The notes beneath the pieces were generated by a model, which was given only the letters and a program-made list of their open reading frames with translations, searched no databases and had not been told where the DNA came from. Shown here piece after piece: positions 24,434 through 32,056 of a stretch of DNA of 51,393 nucleotides (positions within the stretch are counted from its first letter, which is position 1; each line of letters begins with the position of its first letter). The translations under genes were made by a program, and so were the position numbers. This DNA comes from a virus, in IMG/VR virus record IMGVR_UViG_3300048925_000223, positions 1-51,393 of that record; one strand, given 5' to 3'.

Positions 24434-25396
24434 TTAAGCCGCGAGCTTATGTCCGCAGCAGTGATGTGATTGATTTGCGGCGAGTGACTTCCACTGCCTG
24501 AATTCTTTCTGCGCCATCTCGACAACTTTCGAATTAACCGGGTTGCCTTTCGCATCGACAAGAACTTCAACCTGCGAACACTTGCAGTTGATCGCATTCG
24601 CGCCCGTGGCGTACCACGCCCTGACCTCTTCGACGGTGTAAATGTGATAGTGCCGGGCAGCATGGGATTGGCGGGTTGTCGGGCTTAGTGCCGAGTAGTG
24701 CATGAGCCGTATATTTAGCCCGAGGTTTTTCTTTGCCTCGTCCGCTTCATCCCATCTGGCCCTGCGCAGCGCTGTAGTCAGTTCTGTGCGAGCGATGGTG
24801 TTAGCCCTGCGCGATTCAATGCCAACCTGACTTCTAAGATTGCGAGCAACAAGTGATGGGTGAAGACCGCGACCCATGCCATCAGTCAGCACACGAGCCA
24901 TGTTGCGTTTTGTCTCAGCTGACAGCCCTTTCATCTCCTCAAACTGGCGCGCATAGACTAGCGACATTCGACGCTGATACGGCTCGCTGAGCAGAAGTGA
25001 CTGAAGTGATTGCCGGTCAGCCAAGTAGGTTGCTGACTGCTGCGAAAGGTTTGCAAAGGTCTGCGCTGTACCGCGCACCACCGCCGCCTCAACATAGGCC
25101 TCAGTGAACCAGTTGTGGCTCTGGTCTCCCTCAAGAAGAACGGAGTCCGTAAGCGCGCTGGCATCATTGAGCGTCATGGTGAGAATCAGAGGGTCGATCT
25201 GGTATTCGTAGCTGGCGTTAACGACGAGTGTTGCAGGGAAACGGTCAAGAGCGGCTATGTAGACTTTGCCAATCCGTTTAATGCGGCTGGCGAAATCCTT
25301 CATCGCCTTACGCTCTAACCGGTCGATGCCGGTCGGGTCTTGCTTATTGCTGGGCAGAATCGCCGGTTTGGGCGTTGTCGTCCTCTTCGCCATCAT
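24434..25396 (-). CDS. Head morphogenesis protein (SPP1 gp7/Mu F family)
   Basis: 320 residues from ATG 25396 (GGAG upstream; a second ATG follows at 25393). The frame upstream overlaps the portal gene by 53 bp from this start. The family's middle signature is visible: TIARTELTTALRRARWDEA and later the NC-containing ATGANAINCKCSQVEVLV, with conserved Cys. The C-terminal HHCCGHKL adds a His/Cys cluster. It is a minor head protein that associates with the portal. Confidence 0.85.
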   Translation of the reverse strand: MMAKRTTTPKPAILPSNKQDPTGIDRLERKAMKDFASRIKRIGKVYIAALDRFPATLVVNASYEYQIDPLILTMTLNDASALTDSVLLEGDQSHNWFTEAYVEAAVVRGTAQTFANLSQQSATYLADRQSLQSLLLSEPYQRRMSLVYARQFEEMKGLSAETKRNMARVLTDGMGRGLHPSLVARNLRSQVGIESRRANTIARTELTTALRRARWDEADEAKKNLGLNIRLMHYSALSPTTRQSHAARHYHIYTVEEVRAWYATGANAINCKCSQVEVLVDAKGNPVNSKVVEMAQKEFRQWKSLAANQSHHCCGHKLAA

Positions 25397-26684
25397 CAAT
25401 CTCCGGCAGTGGTTCACTGCCGCCCGGTTCATAACCTGCAGCAACGCGAATTTCATCAACCGTGAAGACCTGCTCACCTGATGCAAGTGAGGTCTGGTTG
25501 ATGGTGCTCATTTTGGTGGCGCTATCCAGCTTGTCAGATGGTGACTGCTCGTTGAGCTCATCCCACACAATGCTGAACTTGCCGACAGGCTTGATGATTT
25601 GCAGATAGGTCAGCTTGTCGACCATGTCCTCGATATCGAACGACAGGTCGCCACGGCGTGACTGACAGCGGCCATTGAAGTAAATCTGGTCTTCAGTGCT
25701 GGCTCGCTCACCTGACTGGTTACCGACGATGATGCGCGATGGCATGTCCACGGATGAGCTGAAGGTTTTCAGGTTCACTTCATACGTTGGCGACGGGTCA
25801 GCAACGGCTGATACCAGTGGCGTAACAGTCGCGCCTTGGGTCGTGAGCGTGGTGTCATTCCCACGGTTAACCTCGACCGCCACCTCATCAAACCGGGCCT
25901 GCAGCTCATTGACGCTTACGCCATACAGCGAGGCCAGATTGTTGAAGTCGATTTCTTTGTCGAAGTTAATATTGAGCTGGCGTGCGGCATTCTTCAGGAA
26001 TGACTCACCCGAACCGCCTTCGACTTTCTCCAGGCTAACGCAGGCGTTATAACCCGGCTCAAGGAAGCCGATTTCATCATCAGACATATCACCGATAATC
26101 AGCACGCGATCTGGATGTATGTTGCGCTGTGCCGTGCTGCCGTCAGATAACGATTCGTTGTATTGCCACATCGTGATGGCGCCATTGTTGTCACGGCTAC
26201 CAACCTTCAGTGCGCTGGCCCACACCGGCGTAATTTTCTGGAGCGCCTTACCTTTGATTACAGGCTGGTCCCAGTTTTTGCTGTCCCTGATGTGCAGGAG
26301 GATGCCAGCCCAGCGACCAACAAGGCGACGCGTGTCAGCTTTGGCGAAGGTTCGCCAGAATCGGTGAGTGAAGATCTGATTACTGGCCTTTTCCCACACG
26401 GTTAACTCGCGTGAATCGTCGGATTGTTCACCCTCGATTACCTGCGGATTCGTTTTCCAGCAGTTGGAGACGAGCTTATTAACTGCACCGTGAGCGATAC
26501 CGCCGCGACGGTAGAGTTTGTACAGGTCATCAAACGTCAGTTCGTCTTTAAAGCCGTATTCGCACCATGCGCTTTCACGCTTAGCATCCAATCCCATGCC
26601 GGGGTTGATTAGCATGGCGCGCGCACGGGCAAGCCTGACGTCATTCAGCGCGTGATTGACGGCTAGCGTTAATTTGTCAGTCAT
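25344..26684 (-). CDS. Portal protein (DUF1073 family)
   Basis: 446 residues with DUF1073-type portal features: LYRRGGIAHGAVNKLVSNCWKTNP near residue 55-80, the RLVGRWAGILLHI segment, and a C-terminal SGERASTEDQIYFNGRCQSRR around 330-350. It forms the dodecameric DNA gate. The last 25 residues are strongly acidic (PEIDDGEEDD). The database label Acb1 is sometimes attached to this family by domain name; the synteny here (between terminase and SPP1 gp7-like genes) clearly indicates portal. Confidence 0.88.
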   Translation of the reverse strand: MTDKLTLAVNHALNDVRLARARAMLINPGMGLDAKRESAWCEYGFKDELTFDDLYKLYRRGGIAHGAVNKLVSNCWKTNPQVIEGEQSDDSRELTVWEKASNQIFTHRFWRTFAKADTRRLVGRWAGILLHIRDSKNWDQPVIKGKALQKITPVWASALKVGSRDNNGAITMWQYNESLSDGSTAQRNIHPDRVLIIGDMSDDEIGFLEPGYNACVSLEKVEGGSGESFLKNAARQLNINFDKEIDFNNLASLYGVSVNELQARFDEVAVEVNRGNDTTLTTQGATVTPLVSAVADPSPTYEVNLKTFSSSVDMPSRIIVGNQSGERASTEDQIYFNGRCQSRRGDLSFDIEDMVDKLTYLQIIKPVGKFSIVWDELNEQSPSDKLDSATKMSTINQTSLASGEQVFTVDEIRVAAGYEPGGSEPLPEIDDGEEDDNAQTGDSAQQ

Positions 26685-26702
26685 GGTTTGTCCGTCGGTG
26701 GG

Positions 26703-27956
26703 TTATCTGCCTTGAAGGCGTTTTGGAATCATCATGCCCATCGTCTGAGCTTTGCGTTTGATGTGGCCGTCGAGACCGTAGCGAATACCATCCCAGCAGT
26801 GCTCATCACCATCTGCCAGCTTAGGCAGCACCTCGCCAGTGATGCGGTCGGTTTTGTATGACCACATACGCGCTTCACGCGCCACGTTCTTACAGCGGGG
26901 GTGGATGATGATTTCGTCAAAGCCACGAAGGTGAGCAATGCCATCCTCAACACTACCCTGCCACTTTTCAGCAGCTGATATTTTGAAGCCCTGACGCTTG
27001 AGATAGCTGATTGTTTCGGGTCGCGCGGAGTCGGCCTTGATGGGCCATTCACGCGCGCCGGGGATGGTGTCGTACAACGCTGGCATATGGTCTAGTTCGG
27101 TTTGCTGACCGTATGCCTCGTATTCGATGTAAAGCCGGTTATGCAGAATGAATGATCTGGTCAGCGTATTCGGGTCTTTTGCAAAACCGAAGTCAGCGCC
27201 AAAGAACAAACGCTCAGCCTCTTTCCACAGATCATCAGAGAATTCAGCAATACGATATTTACCGGCCAACACCTGCTTATCAGAGTTTTCGAGATAAGCA
27301 CCCTCCCACACCCATGCATAGGTTGCTGGATCGAGACGTCGTTGGTCGTTCAGTCGCTCGCCTTCCAGCACATCAGGAAACCACGGGTTGTCGGTGTAAT
27401 TCATCTCGACCGTTACGCAGTCGTCATCAGCCTCTTTGCGAAAGCGTTTATCCGTGGCGCTACCATCGCGCTCCGGGTTCCAAGTCACCCAAATCTCTGA
27501 GCCTTCTTCACGCACTGTCGGGCTAAGCTTCTGCCAGGCGATTTCACTGACAGATTCGGCTTCATCTACCCAGCACAACAGGATGCGTGCTTTCGACTTG
27601 ATGCTGTCGAGGTTATGACGCAGCCCAGCGAAAACGTACGTCACCGTCTTGTCGATGGTGCGAATGTATTTTTCACCAATGTCGAAGTTCGAAGCCAGCC
27701 ACGGAACTGACAGGATCGCCTGCTTCACTTCCTGCATGCTCGACTCTTCCAGCGAGTTCATGAACTCACGTGCACACAGGATTACGCCGCTCTCGCCATT
27801 CATCATTGCCTGATACGCCTTAACGGCCGTCATCAGTGCGAATGTGCGCGTCTTTGCGCTGCCGCGCCCACCATGTGAGCAGCGATAACGCTTACCGACT
27901 GCAGTGAACAGTGGAGCTAGTTTCGCAGGGATCGGAAGTTGAACGGCTTCACTCAT
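26703..27956 (-). CDS. terL: Terminase large subunit (ATPase/nuclease)
   Basis: 417 residues. The ATPase domain has Walker A GGRGSAKT (29-36) and Walker B ILLCWVDEAE with Asp131-Glu132; a coupling motif (TWNPE) follows. The RNase H-like nuclease domain shows Asp in FFGADFG (253), Asp in IKADSAR (307) and Asp in HCWDGIR (388). The sequence style is of the Terminase_3 (P22/Sf6/SPP1) group. It overlaps the small subunit gene by 4 bp. Headful (pac) packaging would be usual for this group, but the ends of the virion DNA cannot be told from a prophage. Confidence 0.95.
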   Translation of the reverse strand: MSEAVQLPIPAKLAPLFTAVGKRYRCSHGGRGSAKTRTFALMTAVKAYQAMMNGESGVILCAREFMNSLEESSMQEVKQAILSVPWLASNFDIGEKYIRTIDKTVTYVFAGLRHNLDSIKSKARILLCWVDEAESVSEIAWQKLSPTVREEGSEIWVTWNPERDGSATDKRFRKEADDDCVTVEMNYTDNPWFPDVLEGERLNDQRRLDPATYAWVWEGAYLENSDKQVLAGKYRIAEFSDDLWKEAERLFFGADFGFAKDPNTLTRSFILHNRLYIEYEAYGQQTELDHMPALYDTIPGAREWPIKADSARPETISYLKRQGFKISAAEKWQGSVEDGIAHLRGFDEIIIHPRCKNVAREARMWSYKTDRITGEVLPKLADGDEHCWDGIRYGLDGHIKRKAQTMGMMIPKRLQGR

Positions 27957-28408
27957 GCTTTTGGCTCAACAGGTAGCAGCTGGATAACGGTCGGTTTGGG
28001 CGCCATGCTTCCATCAGGGCTTGAGTGTTCAACCTTTTGCCGGTTGGTGTACGCATCTCCCACTTCCTTTGCGGCCTGCTCCATAAGAGATGCAGCCAGC
28101 GCCATGTTTCGCATGTTCTCGGCCTTCGTCATCATTCGGTCAAGCGTTCGCAAGCGGTAAGCTTTGTTGGCGATAGGGATGTCGGTTATTTCGGTCTGAA
28201 AGCGGGTGCGAGTCGTGTTGAATAAATCGACCCATTTCTGCCCTAAGTTTTTAGCAATTGCCTTCGTCGGGTCGTAAGAAGATACCTGCTGAATGGTGAT
28301 GCTAAGACCAAACTCTTGTTTCACCTGGGCGGCTATTTGCGTTGGTGTGTCGAAGCAGGCTAAAGCCTGAACTATAAAGGCTTTAACCTCCGGTGATAAT
28401 GCAGCCAT
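27953..28408 (-). CDS. terS: Terminase small subunit (DUF2280 family)
   Basis: 151 residues starting MAALSPEVKAFIVQALACFDTP, with an N-terminal helix-turn-helix (QIAAQVKQEFGLSITIQQVSSYDP) typical of DUF2280 small terminases that bind the packaging site. The C-terminus is flexible and Pro-rich. The gene begins the packaging operon and overlaps terL by ATGA. Any pac site is likely in or near this gene. Confidence 0.88.
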   Translation of the reverse strand: MAALSPEVKAFIVQALACFDTPTQIAAQVKQEFGLSITIQQVSSYDPTKAIAKNLGQKWVDLFNTTRTRFQTEITDIPIANKAYRLRTLDRMMTKAENMRNMALAASLMEQAAKEVGDAYTNRQKVEHSSPDGSMAPKPTVIQLLPVEPKA

Positions 28409-28440
28409 TGGTCGCCTCCATAGCTAACTTAATATAACAA

Positions 28441-29073
28441 TTACGCCAGTTTCATTAGGCACGTTCCGCATGCCCTGGCTATGTCGATGTTTGACACTTC
28501 TGCCGGATTGGCAGCGGCATCAATAAGTGTTTGCACATCAGCACTTGCACCATAGCGGCGAACCACTCCGGTGAACTCTTCCACGTCGTGTCCACGCATG
28601 CATAGCTTGGGTAATCCTGAGTCGCGGTAGAATTTTGGTGCACCAAATTCATCGGTGGCCTGAGCAATGTGATAAAGCTCATGCTCTACCAATGCGCAGA
28701 ATTCGAGGTCACTGCATTGCGAGCAGAAGTCACCGGCTAGCGTGATGATGAAATCGGGTTTGCGTCCGAACCACTCATACATTTGCTGTTCCATTCTGGC
28801 CTTCTGCCATCCGCCGGCGCGCATCATTACCTCTTCAGCCTGACCGAGTACGGTACGACCCTGCTTGGTGAATGCTGTGGCCGCCCAAAGGAATGCAATG
28901 TCAGCTTCAAGCAGGTGCGAGTGATCCGGGTTATGCAGCTCACCATCTTCACTGATGATTTGCTCTATGACCCACTCATGGACGCCCTTTGCCGGGATGA
29001 GCTTGATGTAAGGCGCGAACTCTTCAACAAATTCGACTGGAGGATATGGGCGGTTTAAGTTCTCGTTTGCCAT
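28441..29073 (-). CDS. Putative phage metallopeptidase (HExxH)
   Basis: 210 residues. HELYH at 131-135 within LVEHELYHIAQ is the zinc protease signature, with a preceding CSQCSDLEFC Cys cluster and a downstream CMRGHDVEEFTGVVRRYG (candidate third ligand). It fits the putative phage metallopeptidase domain family found next to small terminase genes. The substrate is unknown. GGAGCAAAT precedes the ATG, and a terminator lies directly upstream of that SD. Confidence 0.8.
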   Translation of the reverse strand: MANENLNRPYPPVEFVEEFAPYIKLIPAKGVHEWVIEQIISEDGELHNPDHSHLLEADIAFLWAATAFTKQGRTVLGQAEEVMMRAGGWQKARMEQQMYEWFGRKPDFIITLAGDFCSQCSDLEFCALVEHELYHIAQATDEFGAPKFYRDSGLPKLCMRGHDVEEFTGVVRRYGASADVQTLIDAAANPAEVSNIDIARACGTCLMKLA

Positions 29074-29085
29074 ATTTGCTCCAAT

Positions 29086-29105
29086 AAAAAACCGCCCGGA
29101 GGCGG
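29086..29105 (-). terminator. Leader terminator upstream of the metallopeptidase gene
   Basis: CCGCC-TCCG-GGCGG on the - strand followed by six T, ending 13 bp before the metallopeptidase start, and close after the upstream gene's stop at 29124. Confidence 0.82.
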
Positions 29106-29123
29106 ATGTTATTTAAAGTGATC

Positions 29124-29384
29124 TTATGGTATTTCGTTTTCTGTTAAGTCCCTTTGTAGACAAAAAGAATTTTTCTCTCCTAGTAGGAGTTCGAATTTGC
29201 CTAAAGAAACGAGCGACTCAAAAAGTTCAATGTCGGATGCTCTCCCAATGTCTTTGAAAACATTTTGGCTAATTTCATCGCCCTCAAAAGATAGGTAGAA
29301 CTTTTTGGTTACCTCATCGTAGAACTTATTAGCCTTTAAAGGCAGCGAGTCAAATCCGGCTATTCTTACTAAACACGTTAGCAT
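29124..29384 (-). CDS. Hypothetical protein between lysis and packaging genes
   Basis: 86 residues from ATG 29384, supported by GAGAGGTG about 6-13 nt upstream; an extension to 29447 is open but lacks a site. The sequence (KFYDEVTKKFYLSFEGDEI; IELFESLVSLGKFELLLGEK) is AT-richer than its neighbours and looks recently acquired. No family recognised. It is bounded by the terminator at 29086-29105. Confidence 0.55.
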   Translation of the reverse strand: MLTCLVRIAGFDSLPLKANKFYDEVTKKFYLSFEGDEISQNVFKDIGRASDIELFESLVSLGKFELLLGEKNSFCLQRDLTENEIP

Positions 29385-29447
29385 GGCTACACCTCTCACA
29401 GGACATCCTAATAACAGGCTAGCCAACAATACATTCCATGTAAACAA

Positions 29448-29778
29448 TTGATTTATAATGACGAACTCGTCAATCCAGTTTGCAACGCTTTACAGCGTGG
29501 CTAACCGTTATCCCTTGTCGGAGATATTCATCATCAGGCGCACTCGCAAATGCGCCTTGGGATGCTCACTCTTCTTGCTCGTCTGAGTGCTTATCCCATT
29601 ACTCGCGGAAATGTGACGGGTTTTGACTACCTTGTAGTGACATAATGACCTCAATGCTAAGTGGGCCGATGCCGCAACGATTCACAGCGTGGATCGCCTG
29701 TGCTTCTTTTCAGATTTTTCTTTGTGTGGCTTCTTGTCATAATAAAAGCACTGATAACTGACTGTATTGATTATACAA
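29448..29778. other. Gene-poor stretch upstream of the secreted moron
   Basis: About 330 bp with no supported gene. It holds a GGCGCA...TGCGCC hairpin within the left copy of a 34-bp imperfect repeat (29537-29570). The segment just before 29779 is AT-rich (TATTGATTATACAA), a plausible promoter for the + strand moron. Confidence 0.5.
29537..29570. repeat. Left copy of an imperfect hairpin repeat flanking the moron
   Basis: 34 bp starting GGCGCACTC and ending GATGCTCACT; 28 of 34 positions match the copy at 30245-30278. Each copy contains an inverted GGCGCA/TGCGCC core. The two copies bracket the + strand gene 29779-30237. Confidence 0.6.
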
Positions 29779-30237
29779 ATGAAAAAGATGTTCTTATCCA
29801 CACTGTGTCTAGTTAGCTGCTTATCATACGCTGACGACAAATTTTTGGATTTACCTGTAATCGCCCCTATAAGTCCCAATGTGGAAATGACTTCTCCTAG
29901 TATTGGGCAGATTTATAGCTATTGCGTGAGTGGCTCTAACTCCGAAGAAACAAAACAAAGCAGAAGTGACTGGTCTTATTGCTCTGGATTCATAGCGGCA
30001 GCTATGCAGCAAGCGGCGCGTGGTGGTGCAGGGACTTGCCCTCCAGTCACATTGCGCCAAATCTTTAATCCTATAGACAACCGAAACAAGAAGTACGAAT
30101 CCAGCCACTCTGACCCGCTTTACGATAAGGCCGGTAAACTTGTAGGTTCTACTCTTCACTCAGACTTCATCGATCCATGGAGTTCGCCAGCATTACCTGT
30201 TTTGGTTGACACTCTGAAAAGCCTAGGCTGCCAGTGA
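29779..30237 (+). CDS. Secreted protein with Rap1a/Tai-like features (moron)
   Basis: 152 residues from ATG 29779. An N-terminal signal peptide (about 1-18, ending SCLSYA) points to the periplasm. The mature part has Cys in YSYCVSG, then WSYCSGFIAAAMQQAA and a CPP...LRQIF segment. This order (C, C-x-G-[FY]-I-x-A, C-P, helix) resembles the Rap1a/Tai4-type immunity fold known from type VI secretion immunity proteins. It is alone on the + strand against the late operon. Immunity or another periplasmic function in the lysogen is an inference. Confidence 0.55.
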   Translation: MKKMFLSTLCLVSCLSYADDKFLDLPVIAPISPNVEMTSPSIGQIYSYCVSGSNSEETKQSRSDWSYCSGFIAAAMQQAARGGAGTCPPVTLRQIFNPIDNRNKKYESSHSDPLYDKAGKLVGSTLHSDFIDPWSSPALPVLVDTLKSLGCQ

Positions 30238-30244
30238 TGCACAG

Positions 30245-30278
30245 GGCGCACTCATATATGCGCCCTGTGATGCTCATT
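30245..30278. repeat. Right copy of the hairpin repeat flanking the moron
   Basis: Starts GGCGCACTC and ends GATGCTCATT. The extended palindrome CAGGGCGCA...TGCGCCCTG (30242-30268) can serve as a hairpin for transcripts leaving the moron. It overlaps the end of the Rz1 gene on the other strand. Confidence 0.6.
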
Positions 30279-30513
30279 CCGAAGCTCTATACCACGCCTG
30301 CCATCGGTAAGTGTTGAGTCGAAGCGTTCTCACACACTCCGCATTCTCAACGTCCGATTGCAGATCCGCATCACTGTCCTTTCCCGCTGGGCTCAGTTTG
30401 CACGGTGGGCTCATTAAATCCTGAGATATTGTTGGCCGCGTCGATTGCTCGCTGCCGCATGCTGACAGCGTCATCATCAAACCGGCACACAGTGCGATTC
30501 GGATCCTGAACAT
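30274..30513 (-). CDS. Rz1: Rz1-like outer-membrane spanin lipoprotein
   Basis: 79 residues with signal peptide and lipobox LSAC (Cys19). The mature part includes a Pro-containing linker (PPCKLSP) and a C-terminal helix. It starts inside Rz in another frame, the classic nested arrangement. With Rz it fuses inner and outer membranes in the last step of lysis. Confidence 0.85.
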   Translation of the reverse strand: MFRIRIALCAGLMMTLSACGSEQSTRPTISQDLMSPPCKLSPAGKDSDADLQSDVENAECVRTLRLNTYRWQAWYRASE

Positions 30514-30754
30514 ATTTCACCACATCGCGGTAAATGGTTTTGTATATGACCCTTCCCTCAGCGTTGGCTGTTGCAGCTTTTGCTTCAGTGGGAGCCAGTT
30601 TTGCTTCGGCCTTCTGCTTCTTAGCTGCATGATCGGCGTTTACTTTGTCGCTGTGGGCATACCAGCCATTCAGATAGCGGATTTCTCCGTAACCTACGGC
30701 TGCAGCAAACATCAATGCGATGGTGACCAGTAATGTGCGAAGGGTGAATGTCAT
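30371..30754 (-). CDS. Rz: Rz-like inner-membrane spanin
   Basis: 127 residues; one N-terminal membrane anchor (about 5-25), then an Ala/Lys/Glu-rich periplasmic coiled coil (HAAKKQKAEAKLAPTEAKAA) and a VIYKTIYRDVVKYVQ segment common to Rz proteins. Its start overlaps the endolysin end by 4 bp, and Rz1 is nested in its 3' half. Confidence 0.87.
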   Translation of the reverse strand: MTFTLRTLLVTIALMFAAAVGYGEIRYLNGWYAHSDKVNADHAAKKQKAEAKLAPTEAKAATANAEGRVIYKTIYRDVVKYVQDPNRTVCRFDDDAVSMRQRAIDAANNISGFNEPTVQTEPSGKGQ

Positions 30755-31290
30755 TTATCCAAGCCCCAGCATGTTAACTCTGATTCCTGGTCGCGCCGCT
30801 CAACTTGCCCGAAGCAGTTATTCGAACGAATGCGGCAGTCTTTGCCGCCATCGAATATCCAGCGCTTCATTTCAGCGCACGCGCCTTTGCGATCGCCTGC
30901 ATTAAGCTTGCGGTAGAACGTGGAAGGCAGGCATTTGCCGGGGCCGATATTCCACGGGCAGAATGAAGCGATACCGACCTTTTGCGGATTGGTCAGCGGT
31001 ACGCGAACGTTCTTCTCGACCCACGCCAGCGCTTTAGCCTGCTCGGCCCTGTCGATAGCTTCACACTGAGCGGTAGTTAACTTCATTCCCCTCACTACCG
31101 GCTTCCCATCAACTCGCGTGACGCCACCGCAAATAGTCCAGATGCCGCCTGCGTCCTGATAGGCCGTCAGGCTGGAACCTTCTTTCTCTTTCTGGAATTG
31201 AGACATTAACGCCGGAGCAGATGCGCCAGCTGCAATCAAAGCCAGCATTGCAGCACTAAGGCGCGTTTTTAGCTGAGGCGATAAGGCCAT
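30751..31290 (-). CDS. SAR-type endolysin (GH24 lysozyme)
   Basis: 179 residues. The catalytic triad has the canonical spacing Glu37-x8-Asp46-x5-Thr52. The N-terminal hydrophobic, Ala/Gly-rich segment (about 13-31) without a cleavage site looks like a signal-anchor-release domain, as in P21 endolysin, so export would be Sec-dependent and release triggered by depolarisation. Cys54 and several later Cys could support the disulphide switching seen in this class. It follows the holin gene by 2 bp. Confidence 0.9.
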   Translation of the reverse strand: MALSPQLKTRLSAAMLALIAAGASAPALMSQFQKEKEGSSLTAYQDAGGIWTICGGVTRVDGKPVVRGMKLTTAQCEAIDRAEQAKALAWVEKNVRVPLTNPQKVGIASFCPWNIGPGKCLPSTFYRKLNAGDRKGACAEMKRWIFDGGKDCRIRSNNCFGQVERRDQESELTCWGLDK

Positions 31291-31292
31291 AT

Positions 31293-31643
31293 CTATTCCT
31301 TCGCAGCGTCGAGAACCCGGTTAATCCCCTGAATGACTTCTGGAGATTTCTGTACAGCTGGCGAATCTTTTGCCCCTTGCAGATAGTCGAGCACTGCTTG
31401 TGCACGGACGCGGTCCAGTTCGAGGCGCTCGCGCTCACTGCGCATGCTTTCCTCAATTTCCTGCCGCTTCAGTTTTTCAGTGCGTCGCTTATCCAGATAC
31501 CCAAAGATGGCTATCACTAAACCTGCCACGGCGGTGATCATGTACACACGGTCGAGTGTCACTACACCGGCAAGGCTCGAAAGAGTTGCCATCCAGGTGC
31601 CCCCGCTGATTGCCGCATCGGCATGTTGATTCATACGCGTCAT
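31293..31643 (-). CDS. Holin (class II, P21-like pinholin type)
   Basis: About 116 residues from ATG 31643 (GGGGG about 5 nt upstream). ATGs at 31655 and 31634 are also in frame, so a dual-start holin/antiholin is possible. Two hydrophobic segments (about residues 17-30 and 34-48) are followed by a long charged helix (DKRRTEKLKRQEIEESMR). It is the first gene of the lysis cassette holin-endolysin-Rz/Rz1. A SAR endolysin next door suits a pinholin. Confidence 0.75.
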   Translation of the reverse strand: MTRMNQHADAAISGGTWMATLSSLAGVVTLDRVYMITAVAGLVIAIFGYLDKRRTEKLKRQEIEESMRSERERLELDRVRAQAVLDYLQGAKDSPAVQKSPEVIQGINRVLDAAKE

Positions 31644-31771
31644 ACCTACCCCCATTCATGCGGGGACCTGATCAATTAGGAGTTGTCTACTTTCTGAACT
31701 GAGCAAGTCCGGTTAGTCTTTTCTTGTCGAGAGAAAACACCGTTCCGCCGTTGGGTAGCCAATAAGAAAGA

Positions 31772-31795
31772 ATCCGCCTGAGTGCGGATTTTTTT
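31772..31795 (+). terminator. Terminator, + orientation, upstream of the holin
   Basis: ATCCGC-CTGAGT-GCGGAT followed by six T on the + strand. It opposes the late message and would stop antisense transcription into the tRNA-Gly region. A second, weaker hairpin CAGGCA...TGCCTG then TTTT lies near 31899-31926. Confidence 0.6.
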
Positions 31796-31929
31796 ATGCA
31801 TAAAAGACGCCCGATGCCACACAGGATAACGAGGGATGTTTGGATTGATTGGCACGGGCGAAAGAAGTGATCAGCTCTATGGCTGACCTTTAATCTCAGG
31901 CAATCGCAAAAGTGCCTGATTTTGAGATT

Positions 31930-32005
31930 TGGAGCATCCTGCCGGATTCGAACCGGCGTCATCTGGTTGGAAGCCAGAGATACTTAGCCGCTGTACGAAG
32001 GATGC
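31930..32005 (-). tRNA. Phage-encoded tRNA-Gly (anticodon UCC)
   Basis: A complete 76-nt cloverleaf on the - strand: acceptor GCATCCT pairs perfectly with AGGATGC, D arm GTAC/GTAT, anticodon stem TCTGG/CCAGA with loop CTTCCAA (UCC), variable TGAC, T stem GCCGG/CCGGC with loop TTCGAAT, discriminator T and encoded CCA. It is in the late operon upstream of the lysis genes, so it would be made with late messages. It reads GGA/GGG codons. Confidence 0.95.
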
Positions 32006-32056
32006 AGAAACGAAAAAGGCACCGCCAAAGCAATGCCTTCTTCATAAGATGAAAAA

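Noticed and set aside
24421-24663. N-terminal extension of the protease-scaffold frame
   Set aside because: It overlaps the head morphogenesis gene and has Arg/Ser-rich shadow composition; the DUF2213 homology begins after 24420.
25344-26684. Portal protein considered as anti-CBASS Acb1
   Set aside because: The DUF1073 portal shares a domain label only; position and length show a portal.
29851-30159. - strand frame inside the secreted moron
   Set aside because: Shadow of the + strand gene, which has a signal peptide and sensible composition.
31687-31962. Open frame on the - strand overlapping the tRNA-Gly region
   Set aside because: It starts within the tRNA and crosses a terminator; the first residues are the tRNA read as codons.
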